Below are positions 32,592 through 44,801 of a DNA stretch of 64,000 nt, one piece after another (within the stretch, counting starts at the first letter, position 1; each line of letters opens with the position of its first letter). Below the pieces are notes generated by a model. That model was not told the DNA's origin and did no database searches. It worked only from the letters and a program-made list of their open reading frames with translations. A program made the position numbers and the translations under genes. Source of the stretch: Riptortus pedestris (Eukaryota; Arthropoda; Insecta; Hemiptera; Alydidae); contig CM032233.1 in assembly GCA_019009955.1 (NCBI GenBank), positions 97,716,001-97,780,000 of the forward strand. Reading direction: 5' to 3'.

Positions 32592-33051
32592 TCCTTATAT
32601 GGGATGGGTTGATGGACATTTGAGGACTGTTTTCCAAAATCGTGTCATGAATGCTACCTCAATCACTAAAACGTCCGTCAAGCAGGTAAACAGCACATTT
32701 CCCACAGATAGGCCAAGGTTTACAAGAGATAAATCTACATACTTGTAACACTACTGTGAATGTTAAGGAAATAAATACAAAAGTAACAAATCATTCAATC
32801 AATTTACAAATTAATAATATCTACAACAGAAAGCGTCTGAATTGTAAACAAACAGGGCAGCCAACTTCGCAGTGCTGAATAGATAGAATTATTCTAGACC
32901 GGAAAGATGAACAGTTAATGAAATATACCTGAATATGACATATTAATTTTATTGAAAACTATTTACTAAAGCTAGTGGAGTAATTTGTATTGAATCAGAA
33001 TAATTTCTATCTCAATCACTCAGATTGAAGGCAATCGCCAAAGATTATATA
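32529..33051 (+). repeat. Family 1 fragments
   Basis: TA tract to about 32590, tail piece (GGTTGATGGACATTTGAGG), then a CCGTCAAGCAGGTAAACAGC block and sequence collinear with 10.86-11.03 kb (TTGAAAACTATTTACTA). Tigger 2 interrupts it. Confidence 0.6.
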
Positions 33052-33053
33052 TA

Positions 33054-34864
33054 CAGTATGGACCCGATTAACCGAGGTTCGATTAACCGAGGTCCCGATT
33101 AACCGAGGTGCCAAACATTTAAAAAAAAAAAAAAGTAGGTGCGGTAACCTTTGGAAGTGATTATGAACCTTTTTAAAACCCTCAAAACCCTAGGCCGGAT
33201 GCAGGTGTTCAGCAAGCGGTTTATTGAAAAGGAAGCTCTAAGACAGTCGTTAATTGCCTTCTGAGAAATGCATCTCTAGCACCACGTCCAATCCTCCTTC
33301 CCCTGTTCCGGGAATATTGTATTTACATCTCTACTTGTCACAACCCTGCTAAAAAATGTAAAAGAGTGGTCATTTCGCTTGAAAAAAAATTAGAAGCAAT
33401 TCATCGCTTGGACAAAGGCGAGTCTTTAAAAAAAGTTGCTCAGGATTATGGTGTCGGTGAAAATACTGTCGGTGACTGGAGGAGGAATAGGAAGCAAATT
33501 GAAAACTATGTTTATCAAAGTGCATCCAAGAAGGCTTCTAACTGCAGATCTAGATTGAAGAAGTCATCGTGTGAGCTTTTAGAAGAAGCCCTTTTACTGT
33601 GGTTTTGCCAGGCAAGAGAGCAAGGATTCCCGGTAAGTGGACCACTAATTAAAGAGAAAGCATTGACTCTTAATTTAAAATTAAATTCGCCTATAGAGAA
33701 ATTTGAGTCGAGTAAAGGTTTGCTAAGTCGTTTTAAAAACAGACACGCAGCATAAGAGCACTCGCCATTTCCGTGGAAAAACTTTCAGCAGACACGGAAT
33801 CTGCGACCAGATTTATTAGTAATAGTTTTTCTTTATTAGTAAAGTCCCATAATCTATGCGCGGACCAAATTTACAATGCTGATGTGACGGTTTGTGGTAT
33901 AAAGTGTTGCCGCAAAAAACTCTAGCGACGAATATGGACAAATCTGTTAGTGGTTTCAAGGGTGTTAAAGATAGGGTCACTGTTTTGGTTTGCGCGAATG
34001 CAAGTGGAGAGGATAAACTAAGTTAGTTTTAATCGGAAAATCAGCCAAACCTAGAGCCCTCAAACACGTCAATTTTAATAACCTGCCGGTTGTTTATAAA
34101 CATCAAAAATCTGCGTGGATGAGTGCTGAAATTTTCGAGCATTGGTTCAAACATAATTTTGTACCACACGTCAAAAATTTTCTTGACGAAAAAAAACTGC
34201 CACCAACAAATCTGGAGTTGTGCTCTTTGTTAAAAGATCTTAACTCCCAAGATGTAATGGACTTGGAAGTTACGGATTGGGTCAATGAAGAATCATTAAA
34301 GAGATTAGCGGTCCTAACGGAAGAGGAAATCATTAATGAAATAATGAAAACAACTAACAAAGAAGAGCTTAAAGGAGACGAGGTATCTATCCCCACGAAA
34401 GTAAGCCATGAGGAGGGTTTCAACCTACTTGACTGGTCACTACTCTATTTAGAAGGCAGAGGTGATGTGCATTCATATGAACTGATGATGTTAAGGAAGT
34501 GGAGAGACACTGCAGCTGCTGATAGAAGCAGTTGTTTAAAACAAACAACAATAAATGATTTTTTTAAATCAAAATAGTTTTCCGATTTTCCATTAATTTT
34601 TTTTTTTTTTTTGTGTCCGATGTTATTTTATACTACATATGTATGTATGTACATACATTCTACTTCTATTATTAATTTATGATTAAAAAATGTAAATATG
34701 AATATAATTATTAAACTTATAGGTAGGTACTTATTCTATTATAGGTAGGTTTTTATTCTAAAAACCTTACATTTTCAGCTGGTATTAGTAGGTTCCGATT
34801 AACCGAGAATTTCGATTAACCGAGGTAACAGCGGTCCCGATCGACTCGGTTAATCGGGTCCCTA

Positions 34865-34867
<3 letters not shown>
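33054..34867 (+). mobile_element. Tigger-like (pogo) element 2, 1814 bp, both ends present
   Basis: Terminal inverted repeats CAGTATGGACCCGATTAACC (left) and the reverse of CAGTAGGGACCCGATTAACC (right) differ at one position; the flanks are TA (33052-33053 and 34868-34869). CGATTAACCGAGGT subrepeats recur inside both ends. It contains a CENP-B/DDE transposase relic with an internal deletion, so it is a non-autonomous derivative that still has both ends. Confidence 0.9.
33348..34577 (+). pseudogene. Tigger-like transposase with core deletion
   Basis: N-terminus SLEKKLEAIHRLDKGESLKK with psq-type HTH, then a CENP-B HTH (LLLWFCQAREQGFPVSGPLI and KGLLSRFKNRHA). The frame breaks at 33753. First catalytic D region YNADVTVCGIKCCRKKTLA near 33875 has V in place of E after the D. 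Then VTVLVCANASGED, a stop, and WFKHNFVPHVKNFLDEKKLP at about 34143. Directly after this the normal LLLDNAPSH and DQGVI segments are absent: the text jumps to DVMDLEVTDWVNEESLKRLA and the C-terminal tail ending KQTTINDFFKSK. Loss of the other two catalytic D residues makes it inactive. Confidence 0.9.
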
Positions 34868-34928
<61 letters not shown>

Positions 34929-35892
34929 TTGAAGATAAATTTCAAAAATTGTCTGAGTACGACCTCAACAGATGATTTCCCTTAGGGTAAATGTGCTAAA
35001 AGTGCTTCAGAGAATAAGGCAGGTTATGCTAGATGCTTGCCTGTAAGGTTCAATATAGATCCGCTAGACTGTGCTCTAAGCCCCAATAGAATAGATGAAA
35101 GGGGGACCTTCCTCCTACTTCGGTAATGTGCCAATAGCTAGCGTTATCTGCCTTAACGTTACTCATTTGTGTGGCTATTGACAACCGCTCGCTTTCCAGG
35201 GCTGATTTTAGCAGATTTCTATTAAGAGAAATCAGCTATTGAGGTCGTACTCTTGACACGATTCTTGAAAGATTTCCTCAAATGTCCATCGATCCTTTCT
35301 AGGATATAACGAAAATGAGGTTCGTTCAAAACTATATATATGGAGATGGGGGGGGGGGAGTACATGAGTTACGAAAAAATGCGTAGAACAACAGTTGTAG
35401 AGTTTAATAGTTATACGAGTAGTTAATAGAACTTTGAATTTTCTAATTTCCCCGCTCTAACCTCCCCCCCCCCACTATTCCTTGTCCGATTTTTGGAGAC
35501 ATGATCTTTAGTGTTCAATAAAAAGGTTGAATATCGAGAACAAATGAGCATTTTCGAAATAAGAACGTAGAACCTTATTTAATAACGTCATCGCACAACG
35601 AATTTGTATATACCTCGCATAATAAAGGTCCCACGAAAACAATAAGATCATTTCTATACACCTTTTCGGGTACTAATGGAGAAATTTCGGATTTTCGAAA
35701 TTTTCCCCCTCTAACACCCCTCCCCTGTCCGATTTTAGATTTTGATCTTTAGTTTAGTTTGTGTGTGTGTGTGTGTGTGTTTCTGTTACCGCTCTTGCGT
35801 TCACAATTATCGTTGTATCATTACCTAACTCGATATATAAGCGTTTCATGACAAACTAAAATTCGAAATTTCTCCATTAGTATCCAAAAACA
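34868..35892. repeat. TA tract and family 1 fragments
   Basis: (TA)n at 34868-34925, a forward tail piece (34925-35000), unrelated sequence 35000-35190, then a minus-oriented tail at 35195-35340. From there poly-C units in minus or plus pieces follow (GACAACAGTTGTAGA near 35390, CCCCGCTCTAACCTCCCC near 35450, another at 35640-35740), and a (GT)n tract at about 35760-35780. No gene. Confidence 0.55.
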
Positions 35893-37145
35893 TGTGGCCC
35901 GCGAAAAATATTCATGCGGCCAAGCATTTCTATAATTGAATTTATTTTATCGACTTTCTCCCATCAATGTATTGTTATAAAATTATCATTTACCAGGAAA
36001 ATATGTGTGCAAACAGATTGAGTTTGCCAAACGTCACGGAACCAATAATTAAACTAATTTTATTAAGTCGCCCCCTTTAAATCACTGTGAATTTAAATAA
36101 TCCCTGAAAGATTTATAAACTGAATATGGCGATGTGTATTTGAATACCGAAGTACGTTGGCTTATTAACGTAGGCTTCTTATTAGAAGTGCAATGCTAAA
36201 AAGAGTATACAACTTAAAAAGCGAAATACAATTGTTGTTGGATATGAAGGGATATGCCATCCCTCATTTTGGTAATAAAGAATGGATGTGCGATTTTGGG
36301 TTTCATATCTACACGACTCAGCATCTCAATGATCTTAATGTGGAGCTTCAGGGCGAAGGACAGTTAATTTAAAATTTGTATGATAAAATTCAGGGCTTTG
36401 ATCCCCCCAAATTAAAATTGTGGAAACAGCATCTTTTGCAGAATAATGTGTCTCACGTTCCACATTTAGAAAAAGAAAATGTTACTACTTCTCAAAAATA
36501 CGCACAATAAATAGACATTTTATCTTCGAATTTCATTTACGATTCCAAATGTTCAAAGCTGAGAAGACAGCGGTTTCCATGAAAATATTTTCCTCGCCAT
36601 TTAATATCGATTTAGATACAATTCCCGAAGACCTTTAAATGGAAGTGATTGACATGCAGAATAATATCGATTTAAAAAATGTCTTTTTCTCAGTTAACAA
36701 CGAGAATTTTTATAAATTCTATGTGAGCCCTGAGAAATTTCCGCTTTTGACGAAAAATGCAAAGCAAATAATGTCTCTGTTCGGAAGTACGTATGTTTGC
36801 TAACAATTATTTTCGACCATGAAATGAATCAAAATTTACCTCGATCAAGACTGATTGATGCAGAATTAGAAAGCTGCTTACGTGTAGCTACTTCAATTCC
36901 GGCAGATATTGATCAGCTTGTATCGAATAAACAGTGCCAAATTAATCATTAAAAATTAAGAAGTAAATTCGTATTCCTGTTCTTTTCTTGTTTGTTTTTC
37001 TACATTAAAATTAAAATTTGTATAAAAATCTTTATATTATAAATAAAGTTTTGTAAATTATTAATAAGTGTAACTTTATGTGCGGCCCGCCAAAAAAGTT
37101 TAAAATTTGAATTGGCCCTTTGATTAAAAAGGTTGCTCACCCCTG
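35893..37145 (+). mobile_element. hAT element relic, right end intact
   Basis: The right end is CAGGGGTGAGCAACCTTTTT in reverse (ending at 37145), a standard hAT terminal repeat. The subterminal GTGCGGCCCGCCAAAAAAG near 37080 has a partner GTGGCCCGCGAAAAATATTC at about 35895 on the left, but the terminal left CAGGGG is missing. It encodes a transposase relic. Confidence 0.75.
36123..36954 (+). pseudogene. hAT transposase fragment (GTF2IRD2-like type)
   Basis: Reads EVRWLINVGFLLE near 36145, YNLKSEIQLLLDMKGYAIPH near 36207, DLNVELQGEGQLI near 36334, LYDKIQGFDPPKLKLWKQHL, and, after frame breaks, ENFYKFYVSPEKFPLLTKNA, QIMSLFGSTYVC and LVSNKQCQINH at the end (36925-36954). This order matches the C-terminal two thirds of hAT transposases related to GTF2IRD2/ZBED-type proteins, including the hAT dimerisation region. 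Several stops and shifts; inactive. Confidence 0.8.
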
Positions 37146-37560
37146 TATTAGATGGTATATTGACGTTGCTTTGAGTCGTGACGGTAGCTGAGCTGGGCGG
37201 CTACCGTGTTTATCTAGTGCCCACTTATCCAGTCGCCATTTTGCTTTGGGCGTGTCCGTCCAGTTTTCACTGACAATTTTCTTACAAGAAACTAGTATAT
37301 GAAACATAATACGTCATTCTACAACGTGTATGTTTCTTGAAATGGCACTTGTATTCATTTAATTTATATAGAACCAATACATTTTTCACGATTCTATTTT
37401 AACATATTTATCATTCCTGCTTATTTTAATTATTTTATTATTATTATTGTTATTTTTGAGTGAAGTTTACGCATTTATGTTCTTTTAATTTTACTTTCTC
37501 CAAAAAAATGCAATAAATAGGCAAGAGATAGTCCCTTGCTACGTGATTGCTCATGCTCTT
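37146..37560. other. Non-repetitive stretch right of the hAT
   Basis: Begins with the putative target site (TATTAGAT). It contains a CGGTAGC/GCTACCG inverted repeat at about 37180-37206. No gene found. Confidence 0.4.
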
Positions 37561-39440
37561 TGCTGAATGCATTTTCAGGGTCATTGCAATCTATATACCT
37601 CACTTTTAAAAGAATTACCTTTAAGGAAATTATTCTACTGAGGTTGTACACAAGACGCTATTTTCGACGAATTTCTTCAAATGTCCGTCTATCCTACCTA
37701 GGAGATGACGAAAAGTATGTCTCGCAGGGGCTGCGCAAACTAAGCAGATTTCCCAAGTGCTGGTATAGGACTTGTGATCTCAAATTACCACGTATTCTCT
37801 ATTTATATGTAAAAATCCGATGAGTAGAAGGGGGGGGGGATTACTGAAGGCAGAAAACAAGAACGTAGGAATAACTCGCTCAATACTTGAGTTACAAAAA
37901 ATGCATAAGACAACAATTGTAGAAATTCAAAAGTTTAACAAGATTGGTTCTTAAACATTTATCGATCAGACTCATAATGACGGAGATATTTTGAATAACG
38001 AAATCCCCCCCCCCTCCCACCGCACAGTGTTTCGATTAGTACAAGCTGTGTAGAAAAAATTATTTTGGGTATTTTTACATCTGGTTCGATCAATAAAAAG
38101 AAATGTAATACCATTTTATGATCTGATTCATAATAACGAAGCTTTTTGGAATTTTCTAATTCCCCCCCTCTCTAAACCACCACTATTCCAGGTCCGATTT
38201 CAGCCAAATGACAAATATGGTCTTTTGTGTTAACTGAAATACCTAAATAATTGGTGCATCTCATTACATATTTCATTTCTTCAACATTTGTTCACCCATT
38301 TATTTTCTTTAACTTTAACGTTATACAAGATAACTGTGCTTTTTAGTTTTCGAATTTCAGTGAACGTTCACTTCTACTGACCTCACTTTAGCAATAAGCC
38401 AATATATCACTGATCTTCTTACTCCAGGCTTGAATACAACGTTTTAGCAGATTTACCTTAGGTCAGCTATTGAGGTTGTACTCATAATGGTAATTTCTAC
38501 AAATTTCCTCGAATGTTCATCGATTCTACCTAAGAGGTGACGAAAATGAGGTCCGGTCAAAATTTGTGTGTGTGCGTGCGCGCGTGTGTATTTGTCTGTT
38601 AACGTTCTACAGGTCGCAATTTGTGTTTGATCAGTAATGAACTCGATATTTAAACGTTTTATGTAAACAAATGGAGTTCGTTAACCAATATTACTATTAA
38701 CCAATATATTATTACCAATAAATTGGACCAGTGAGAGGAGGGGTGGGTCCGAATGTCTGCTATTATGTATCGGATCGAGAATTTGTATAGAATCTATCTT
38801 ATTGCACATGTAATGTTCAATAAATGTTGAAATGTACGATTGTTCATTATCTTGATTATTAACCGAAATATATTCATTATTTAGTTTTCGGCCTTCAGTA
38901 AACAATCTGTTATTAACAATAAGGTGTTATATTATGAAGCACATTATTTAAACCCTAAATACCAAATATTGTTTTCATTGAACTTTTAGTTTTCATGCAA
39001 ACGTGCGGCACGTGTGAAATATGCTTAGTTAAAGCAGACCTTTTTTTTTTTATCTGGCAAGAAGAAGTGGGGGTTTTTGAGAATATGCAAAATAAAAAAT
39101 TCCATATCTCGCTTGGAAATACGTTAAGTAACCACTTTTTTTGGAAATGTAATAGTCTTTGATTGTTTTAAATATTTATATTTATTCTGTATGTCGAATA
39201 TTAACTGAGTTATTTTAAATTTTTAGTCTTTAGTTAACCTCCACTTCTACTTATATGATTTTCATAACGACTATGAACTTTAGTTTAGAATTAAAAATAT
39301 AAATATCCATTATGGTATAAATGAAATAAATACTATCATGGAGGTCGTACTCATGACGCGATTTTCGAAATTTTTCTTCAATTGTCCATCGACCCTACCT
39401 AGCAGATGACGAAAATGATGTCCGTTCAAAACTATATATA
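37561..39440. repeat. Family 1 fragments, mixed orientation
   Basis: A minus tail near 37635-37710 leads into a GCAGGGGCTGCGCAAACTAA block near 37725. Poly-C units follow at 37930-38030 and 38100-38215, a minus tail at 38440-38560 with a (TG)n(CG)n tract at 38563-38590, a minus unit to 38800, and then the inverted partner of 31012-31177 at 39247-39440. Small ORFs here are unsupported. Confidence 0.55.
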
Positions 39441-39443
39441 ATA

Positions 39444-40087
39444 CTAGCTAAGGTACCCGGCTTTGCTCGGGAAATCATTTGAGGCTGAATGATGATAGTA
39501 TATTTTTTTGAGCAAAGCTTCAATGTTTACTACACTTCCCGTCTGGGCACATTGTTTTCCCGTGAGGGTCAGGCAGGCGACTTACAGAAAAAAAAAATTG
39601 TATTTCAAGAATAAATGAAAATAAGCCCAAAATCATTGTTTCCCGTGAGGGTCAGGCGGGCGACGTATAGATGAGAAATTTTAATTTTGAAGAATAAATA
39701 AAAATGTGTTCCTGATCTATCTATCTCCACTTTTTAACTCACCTTTTTGAATACTTCAAATCATAATCGTGTATAGCATTTATTAAAGTTAAATATCCTC
39801 TGTAATGAAACTTATTTCCTGTCAAAAACCAATCCAAGCTCATATACTTTAAGCATAGTTTTGTAATTAGATTATATTCGTAATAGTAGAGCTCAGGGGA
39901 AATCATTTCACAGGAAATAAGTTAACTCAATTAACTGTTCAGGCTCCGGCCTCCTTCCGCTCCAGCATCTCCATCGTTTTCCTTAAAATATTATATTATG
40001 ATTCAAAGTATTATTTTAATAATGTATCTACCTGATGGAATTAAATAATAGTATTATCCGAAAAATAATTTGATTTATATTCAAAAA
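39444..40087 (-). mobile_element. Family 2 subtype B, 3' fragment (H7a)
   Basis: CTAG at 39444-39447 then CTAAGGTACCCGG, collinear with the start of H5 (29149). A duplicated CGTGAGGGTCAGGC block occurs at 39550 and 39640. It is cut at 40087 by the next copy. Confidence 0.5.
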
Positions 40088-41335
40088 TAGCTCAGATACC
40101 CGGCTTCGCTCGGGAATTTATTTAAGGCTGAATGGTGATGGTATTTTTTTGGCAAGGCTTTGCTTTGCACAATATTTTGACATTTACCCGTCCCAGTGTT
40201 TAGGGTTAATACCCGTTGCTGGCATTTGTTAATAAGAAAATTAATTTTTTATGTAAGTCTTCACTGTCCTCCAAATTGTCATATTTCCCGTCTCCTGTGC
40301 ATTATGCATAGATTTTAGTTATTAAGGACAAAATATTAAAATAGATTGAATTAATTTTTCTATAATATAATATTTCTACGCCAATTACTTTCTCCACACA
40401 TTGTTCCTGGAGAAATGTATAAAACAAAAGTTAATCTAAATATCATATTAAACAACTTTTGTTATGTGAATGTTTGTCGAAAATAAAATAGACAACGAAA
40501 TATCGCGAATTTTTATTTCAGGCCTCCCTTATAACCCCCACTCCCCTTCTAACCTAAAAATTTTAATATAGCTAATAATCATGGAAGAATTAATGTTAAT
40601 TGACATACCAAGTTTTTTTAAGTTCGGTTCAATCGTTAGCGCCCAATAAAATAGTTGACTCCCGCTTTAGCATATAGTGTATATCTCGTTTATTCTTTGT
40701 TAAAAGACAAAAATGAATATGACAAAAGTTAATCTATATAACAAAATAAACAACTTTTGTTATGTTCGTATTTGCCGAAAAACGAATAGAAAACGAAATA
40801 CTGCTATTATTAAATTCAGGAATCCCTTACAACCCCCACTCCTGCCCGTCCCTAGAAATGATGGTATGGCTTATTACAATGAAGGCGTAAGTCCTAATAC
40901 ACTTACCGAGTTTTATTTAGTTCAGTTGATTCTTTTGTGCCAAATAAAATTGTTGACTCCCGCTATAATTTATAGCGTATATCTCGTTTATAATTCGGTA
41001 TACGAAAAAAAGGTATATAACAAAAGTTACTCTAAATAATAAAATAAACAACTTTTGTTATTTTCATAATTGCCGAAAAACTAATAGGAAACGAAATAAC
41101 GCTTTTTTTAATTTCAGGCTTCCCTTATAACCCCCACTCCTTTTCGTCTCAGAGGACATTAATACAGCCTAAAGTCTAAGTTGGGTTAGTAGTAATATAC
41201 ATACCAAGTTTCATAAAATTCAGTTCAGCCGTTTATGCGTGAAAAGGTAACAAACAAACTATGTGTCTATGACATGTGAAACGAAAAGTTATCGTGAAAT
41301 TTCGCGAATAAAATCAATGTACAGACAGAGGTTAC

Positions 41336-41342
<7 letters not shown>
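40088..41342 (-). mobile_element. Family 2 subtype A copy (H7b) nested in H7a
   Basis: Starts GCTCAGATACCCGGCTTCGC; its CTAG is damaged (preceded by AATA). It has three internal units and ends at CAGACAGAGGTTACAATTTT in a TA tract (41343-41382). Confidence 0.5.
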
Positions 41343-41388
<46 letters not shown>

Positions 41389-41399
41389 ACTTTCTATCT

Positions 41400-42612
41400 A
41401 TCTATCCATCTACATTTGATTGATGACAAGTAACTTTTGTTATATTCACTTTTGTCGTATAGAAAAGTATAAGCGAGATATACACTAAAATCTAAAGCGG
41501 GAGCCAACAATTTTGTTGGGCACTAACGATTGAACCGAACTTAGCAAAACTCGGTGTGTGAATTAGCATTAATTCTTCCATGATTATAAGATATATTAAA
41601 AATTTGAGGTTAAAAGGGGAGTGGAAACGTGCACATAACAAAAGTTGTTTACTTTGTTATTTAGAGTAACTTTTGTGTGCATTCACTTTTGTCGTAAAAT
41701 AAAGTAAACAAGGGGTATACGATAAACGGGATTAAATAATTATATTAGTATTTATTTAAGGGGTTTTAAAAAATGAATATTATGACAAATAATGTTATGT
41801 TTTCGTCTTATATGATTTCAAAGTATGATTCGGATTAGTGAGGTTATAAATCTTCGTCACCCCCTCCTCATTTATTTATTTTTCCTAGAAAATAACTTTG
41901 TTATTTATTTCCAATAGAAATATAAACCATAATAGCATTTCCATTATTTAATTGGTATAATAATGTTGTTGAAACAAATATGTAATATCATAACAATTAA
42001 ACGTTAATGGTAACTATGACATAAAACAATATGCGTTTAAACTCGATATGATATTTTTGGGGTACCACTATTATTTAATTCATTCCGGTAGATGAATTGT
42101 AAAATAATGTTTTTAATCAATAATTTAAGTAGAAGAATGTTGAGTCTCATGCGGGAGCGGAAGATGACGGGGGCCTTACCAGTTAATTGAGTTTACTTAT
42201 TACCCGACTGGCATTACTGGAAGTGATTTCCAGTGAGATTCACTATTACAAATATAATCTTACGTGCAAAACTTTGCCTAAACTATGCGAGCTCGGATTG
42301 GCTTTTGAAAAGAAATATGTTCATTATAGATGATATTTAATTGTAATAAATGCTACCCATGAATATGGTTTGAAATATTGAAAAACGGCGAGTCAAAAAT
42401 TGCACAGGGATAGATTAGGAACACATTTTCATTTATCCTTCAAAAAAAAATAAAAAAATTCTATTCTATTAATCCCCAAAAGTTACCCTTCAGGATTGGC
42501 TATTTTGGAAAATCATTACGTCGTGGAGGGAAGTGTAATTTTACACATTGAAGTCTTACTATCATTAGTCAGTCAAGAATGATTTCCCGAGCGAAACCGG
42601 GTACCTTTGCTA

Positions 42613-42613
<1 letters not shown>
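41400..42613 (+). mobile_element. Family 2 subtype B copy H8, 5' end missing
   Basis: Starts within internal units (CTTTTGTCGTATAG), then the subtype B body in plus orientation, and ends GATTTCCCGAGCGAAACC, hairpin, TACCTTTG and CTAG (42610-42613) before a TA tract (42614-42661). Confidence 0.5.
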
Positions 42614-42661
<48 letters not shown>

Positions 42662-42664
<3 letters not shown>

Positions 42665-43560
42665 TTGTATTGTAAATTGACTGATAAATTTCTCATTACC
42701 GTTTGTATTTATTCACTTAACATTCACTTTAGTGTTACCTTTTTGTATTTTTATCTATTATAAACCTTCCCGGGAGAAATCTTCTTAGTTTACGCAGTCC
42801 CTGGGGGTTGGACGTTTTGTTTGTCATCACCTAGGTCGTTGATCGTTGGACATTTGAGGGCATTTTTCGTAAATAGTGTCATGACCTTAACCGAAATCTG
42901 CTGAAATCCGTCAAGCAAATGATGCGTAAACTAAGCAGGTTCCCCACCTGCTGCTATGCCATGCTGACAACGCCATCTCATATAGCATTCTCTATTTCTT
43001 TCATAACCTTTGTAAATATTAATTGAAATTTAAACTGGACACAATATGTTTATTGATACTCTTGGTTTAAGCGAATAAGTAGAAACTTGGAAGCATCTTA
43101 TTGGGTAAGTTGTTTTTGATTGTCAGGTTTGTTATTTTAATACAAATATTAATAATTTAGTGCTGATTATTACCAGAAGTGTACACATTTCTTACAGTAT
43201 TTAGAAAATCATTCTGTCTCTGTAAACTACTGTTATTTTTTGTATCTTGTAAATTGCTGTTGTCAAAGTATTGTATAATTTTTATTACTGTCTATTACGG
43301 TTTGAAAGTTTGAGATCTGAGGAAGATTACGAAATAGGATTCTATTTCCAATAATTTTAGCCAAATACTCTTTGGCTTTTATATTAGATTTTCTTTACGG
43401 TTTTTACTTGTAGTTTTATATTTTTATTGATCAAAAAACTGCTCTATTGCAGGTTTAATTTATTTTTAGCCACGCAGTTGCCGTGTAAATTAAGCAGATT
43501 TCCACCTCTAATCTAATATGATTTCGAGTTAAGGTATACTAAAGTTTTAAAATTGTGAAA
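42662..43560. repeat. Family 1 fragments and low-complexity sequence
   Basis: Minus-oriented CTGATAAATTTCTCATTACC through TTAGTTTACGCAGTCCCTGG (42680-42810), then tail pieces. 43045-43200 is a paralog of 45345-45500 (shared GAAACTTGG, TTGGGTAAGT and ACAAATATTAATAAT). A TAAATTAAGCAGATTTCCAC block lies near 43490. Confidence 0.5.
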
Positions 43561-43773
43561 CGAAATTATGTCGGATAAAATTAGATTTAGAGATGAGACA
43601 GTTGTGGGATGTGAACGGTCTTCATTCTTATCTCTCAGGTAGTAGGATTGATGGACATTTGAAGAAAAGTTTGAAAAAATTATACAACTTCAATAGTTGA
43701 TTTCCTCTATTTCCTTTCCATACTTGGTGTTTATAGAGGGCTACGAATTAAGTACTTTCATTCTTCTTTTCAG

Positions 43774-44801
43774 ATTGAGTAATGGCACGTCCATAAGCCC
43801 ACTGAGCTGATGGCACAGCTGGTCCTGTAAAACAATGGCACTGAGGCTGTTGAAAATGGAATTCCTGAGAACACGGACAGAAGAAAGCTGAACTTTCAAA
43901 CTTTGTCTCCGGAGGAGAAATGGCAAGTGGTTTCAAATTGGGGCAGGAGCAAACAAGCCAGTTGGAGGAGTATTGTATGAGGGGGTTTGTGGAGTGTAAA
44001 GCTGTTTTGAATGAGAGACTAAGGATATCGGTGGTGGACAGGAGCCCGAAAATTATGCCATACGATATCCCGAGTAAGATGTCGCTGGGTGAGGTGCTTA
44101 GCTCATCAAGACGCAGAACTTTTATGACAGTGATTTCAAGTGATGATTGATGCACCCTCAAATCAGAGGTCACAGGCCTTTCCCGGTGGTAAACGTGGCA
44201 ATCAATGGAAGTCACGCTGTTCGAAGGCTCTTTACATTCAGGCTTGACAATTTGAAGAGGGGTGCCAGGGACTGTAAGAAGGCGGTTGAAGATCATTTGG
44301 GGGCTCGGTTTTTTTTTTTTTTTTCAACTCGGGGATGGCACTGGGCTTGGAAGACTCTCTAGGGCTCCTCCCAAGCCACGCCAGAAGATGGAGATCCTCA
44401 GAATCTTTTTCCTCCCGGGCTTTTTTAGGGATACGATTGGGGCCACCTACCGATACAGTTTGAATGCCACGGTTGTTGCTGTGAGGTTTCCATTCCGGGT
44501 GGGGGTGGCTGACGCTCCCTCACGATGGATTCGGGATACCTCGTTTTGAGGCATTGATGCTGTATTTTCGGGCACGTGTGAGAGATAAGGCAAGCCCGTG
44601 CATTCAACCTCGGCCCAAACATGCCACCTGCAGTGTCACTGAGGCACCATGCCGTTTTGTCATGGCGAGTCCCTTCGAAGAAGTGGCTGGAGGGTCTTTC
44701 TGGAGGAAACACTCGTCGGAAGCAGGAGGAGGTATGCAAACCGGAGGTTATCATTGCCAACGAGGAGTAGCTGGTCGCCTTCGACGTAACAGTGACAGGT
44801 A
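43774..44801 (+). pseudogene. Probable R2/NeSL-like (restriction-like endonuclease) non-LTR relic
   Basis: A GC-richer 1-kb island. The right half shows three motifs in the order expected after the RT palm of RLE-type elements, in shifting frames: PKPRQKMEILRIFFLPGF near 44370, LPHDGFGIPRFEALM near 44515, and CKPEVIIANEE followed by LVAFDVTVTG near 44735-44800 (pattern KP(D/E)...D of the endonuclease). The left half (43774-44300) has no recognised motif; a 182-residue minus-strand frame crosses it but resembles nothing. The segment starts after a strong acceptor-like tract (TTCATTCTTCTTTTCAG, ending 43773) and ends at GACAG/GTAGGT, so it may have been retained next to splice signals. Many stops and shifts. 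Confidence 0.5.

Noticed and set aside
43748..44296. 182-residue minus-strand ORF as a host gene
   Set aside because: No recognisable domain or splice support, and the opposite strand carries retroelement motifs just downstream; noted only as unexplained.
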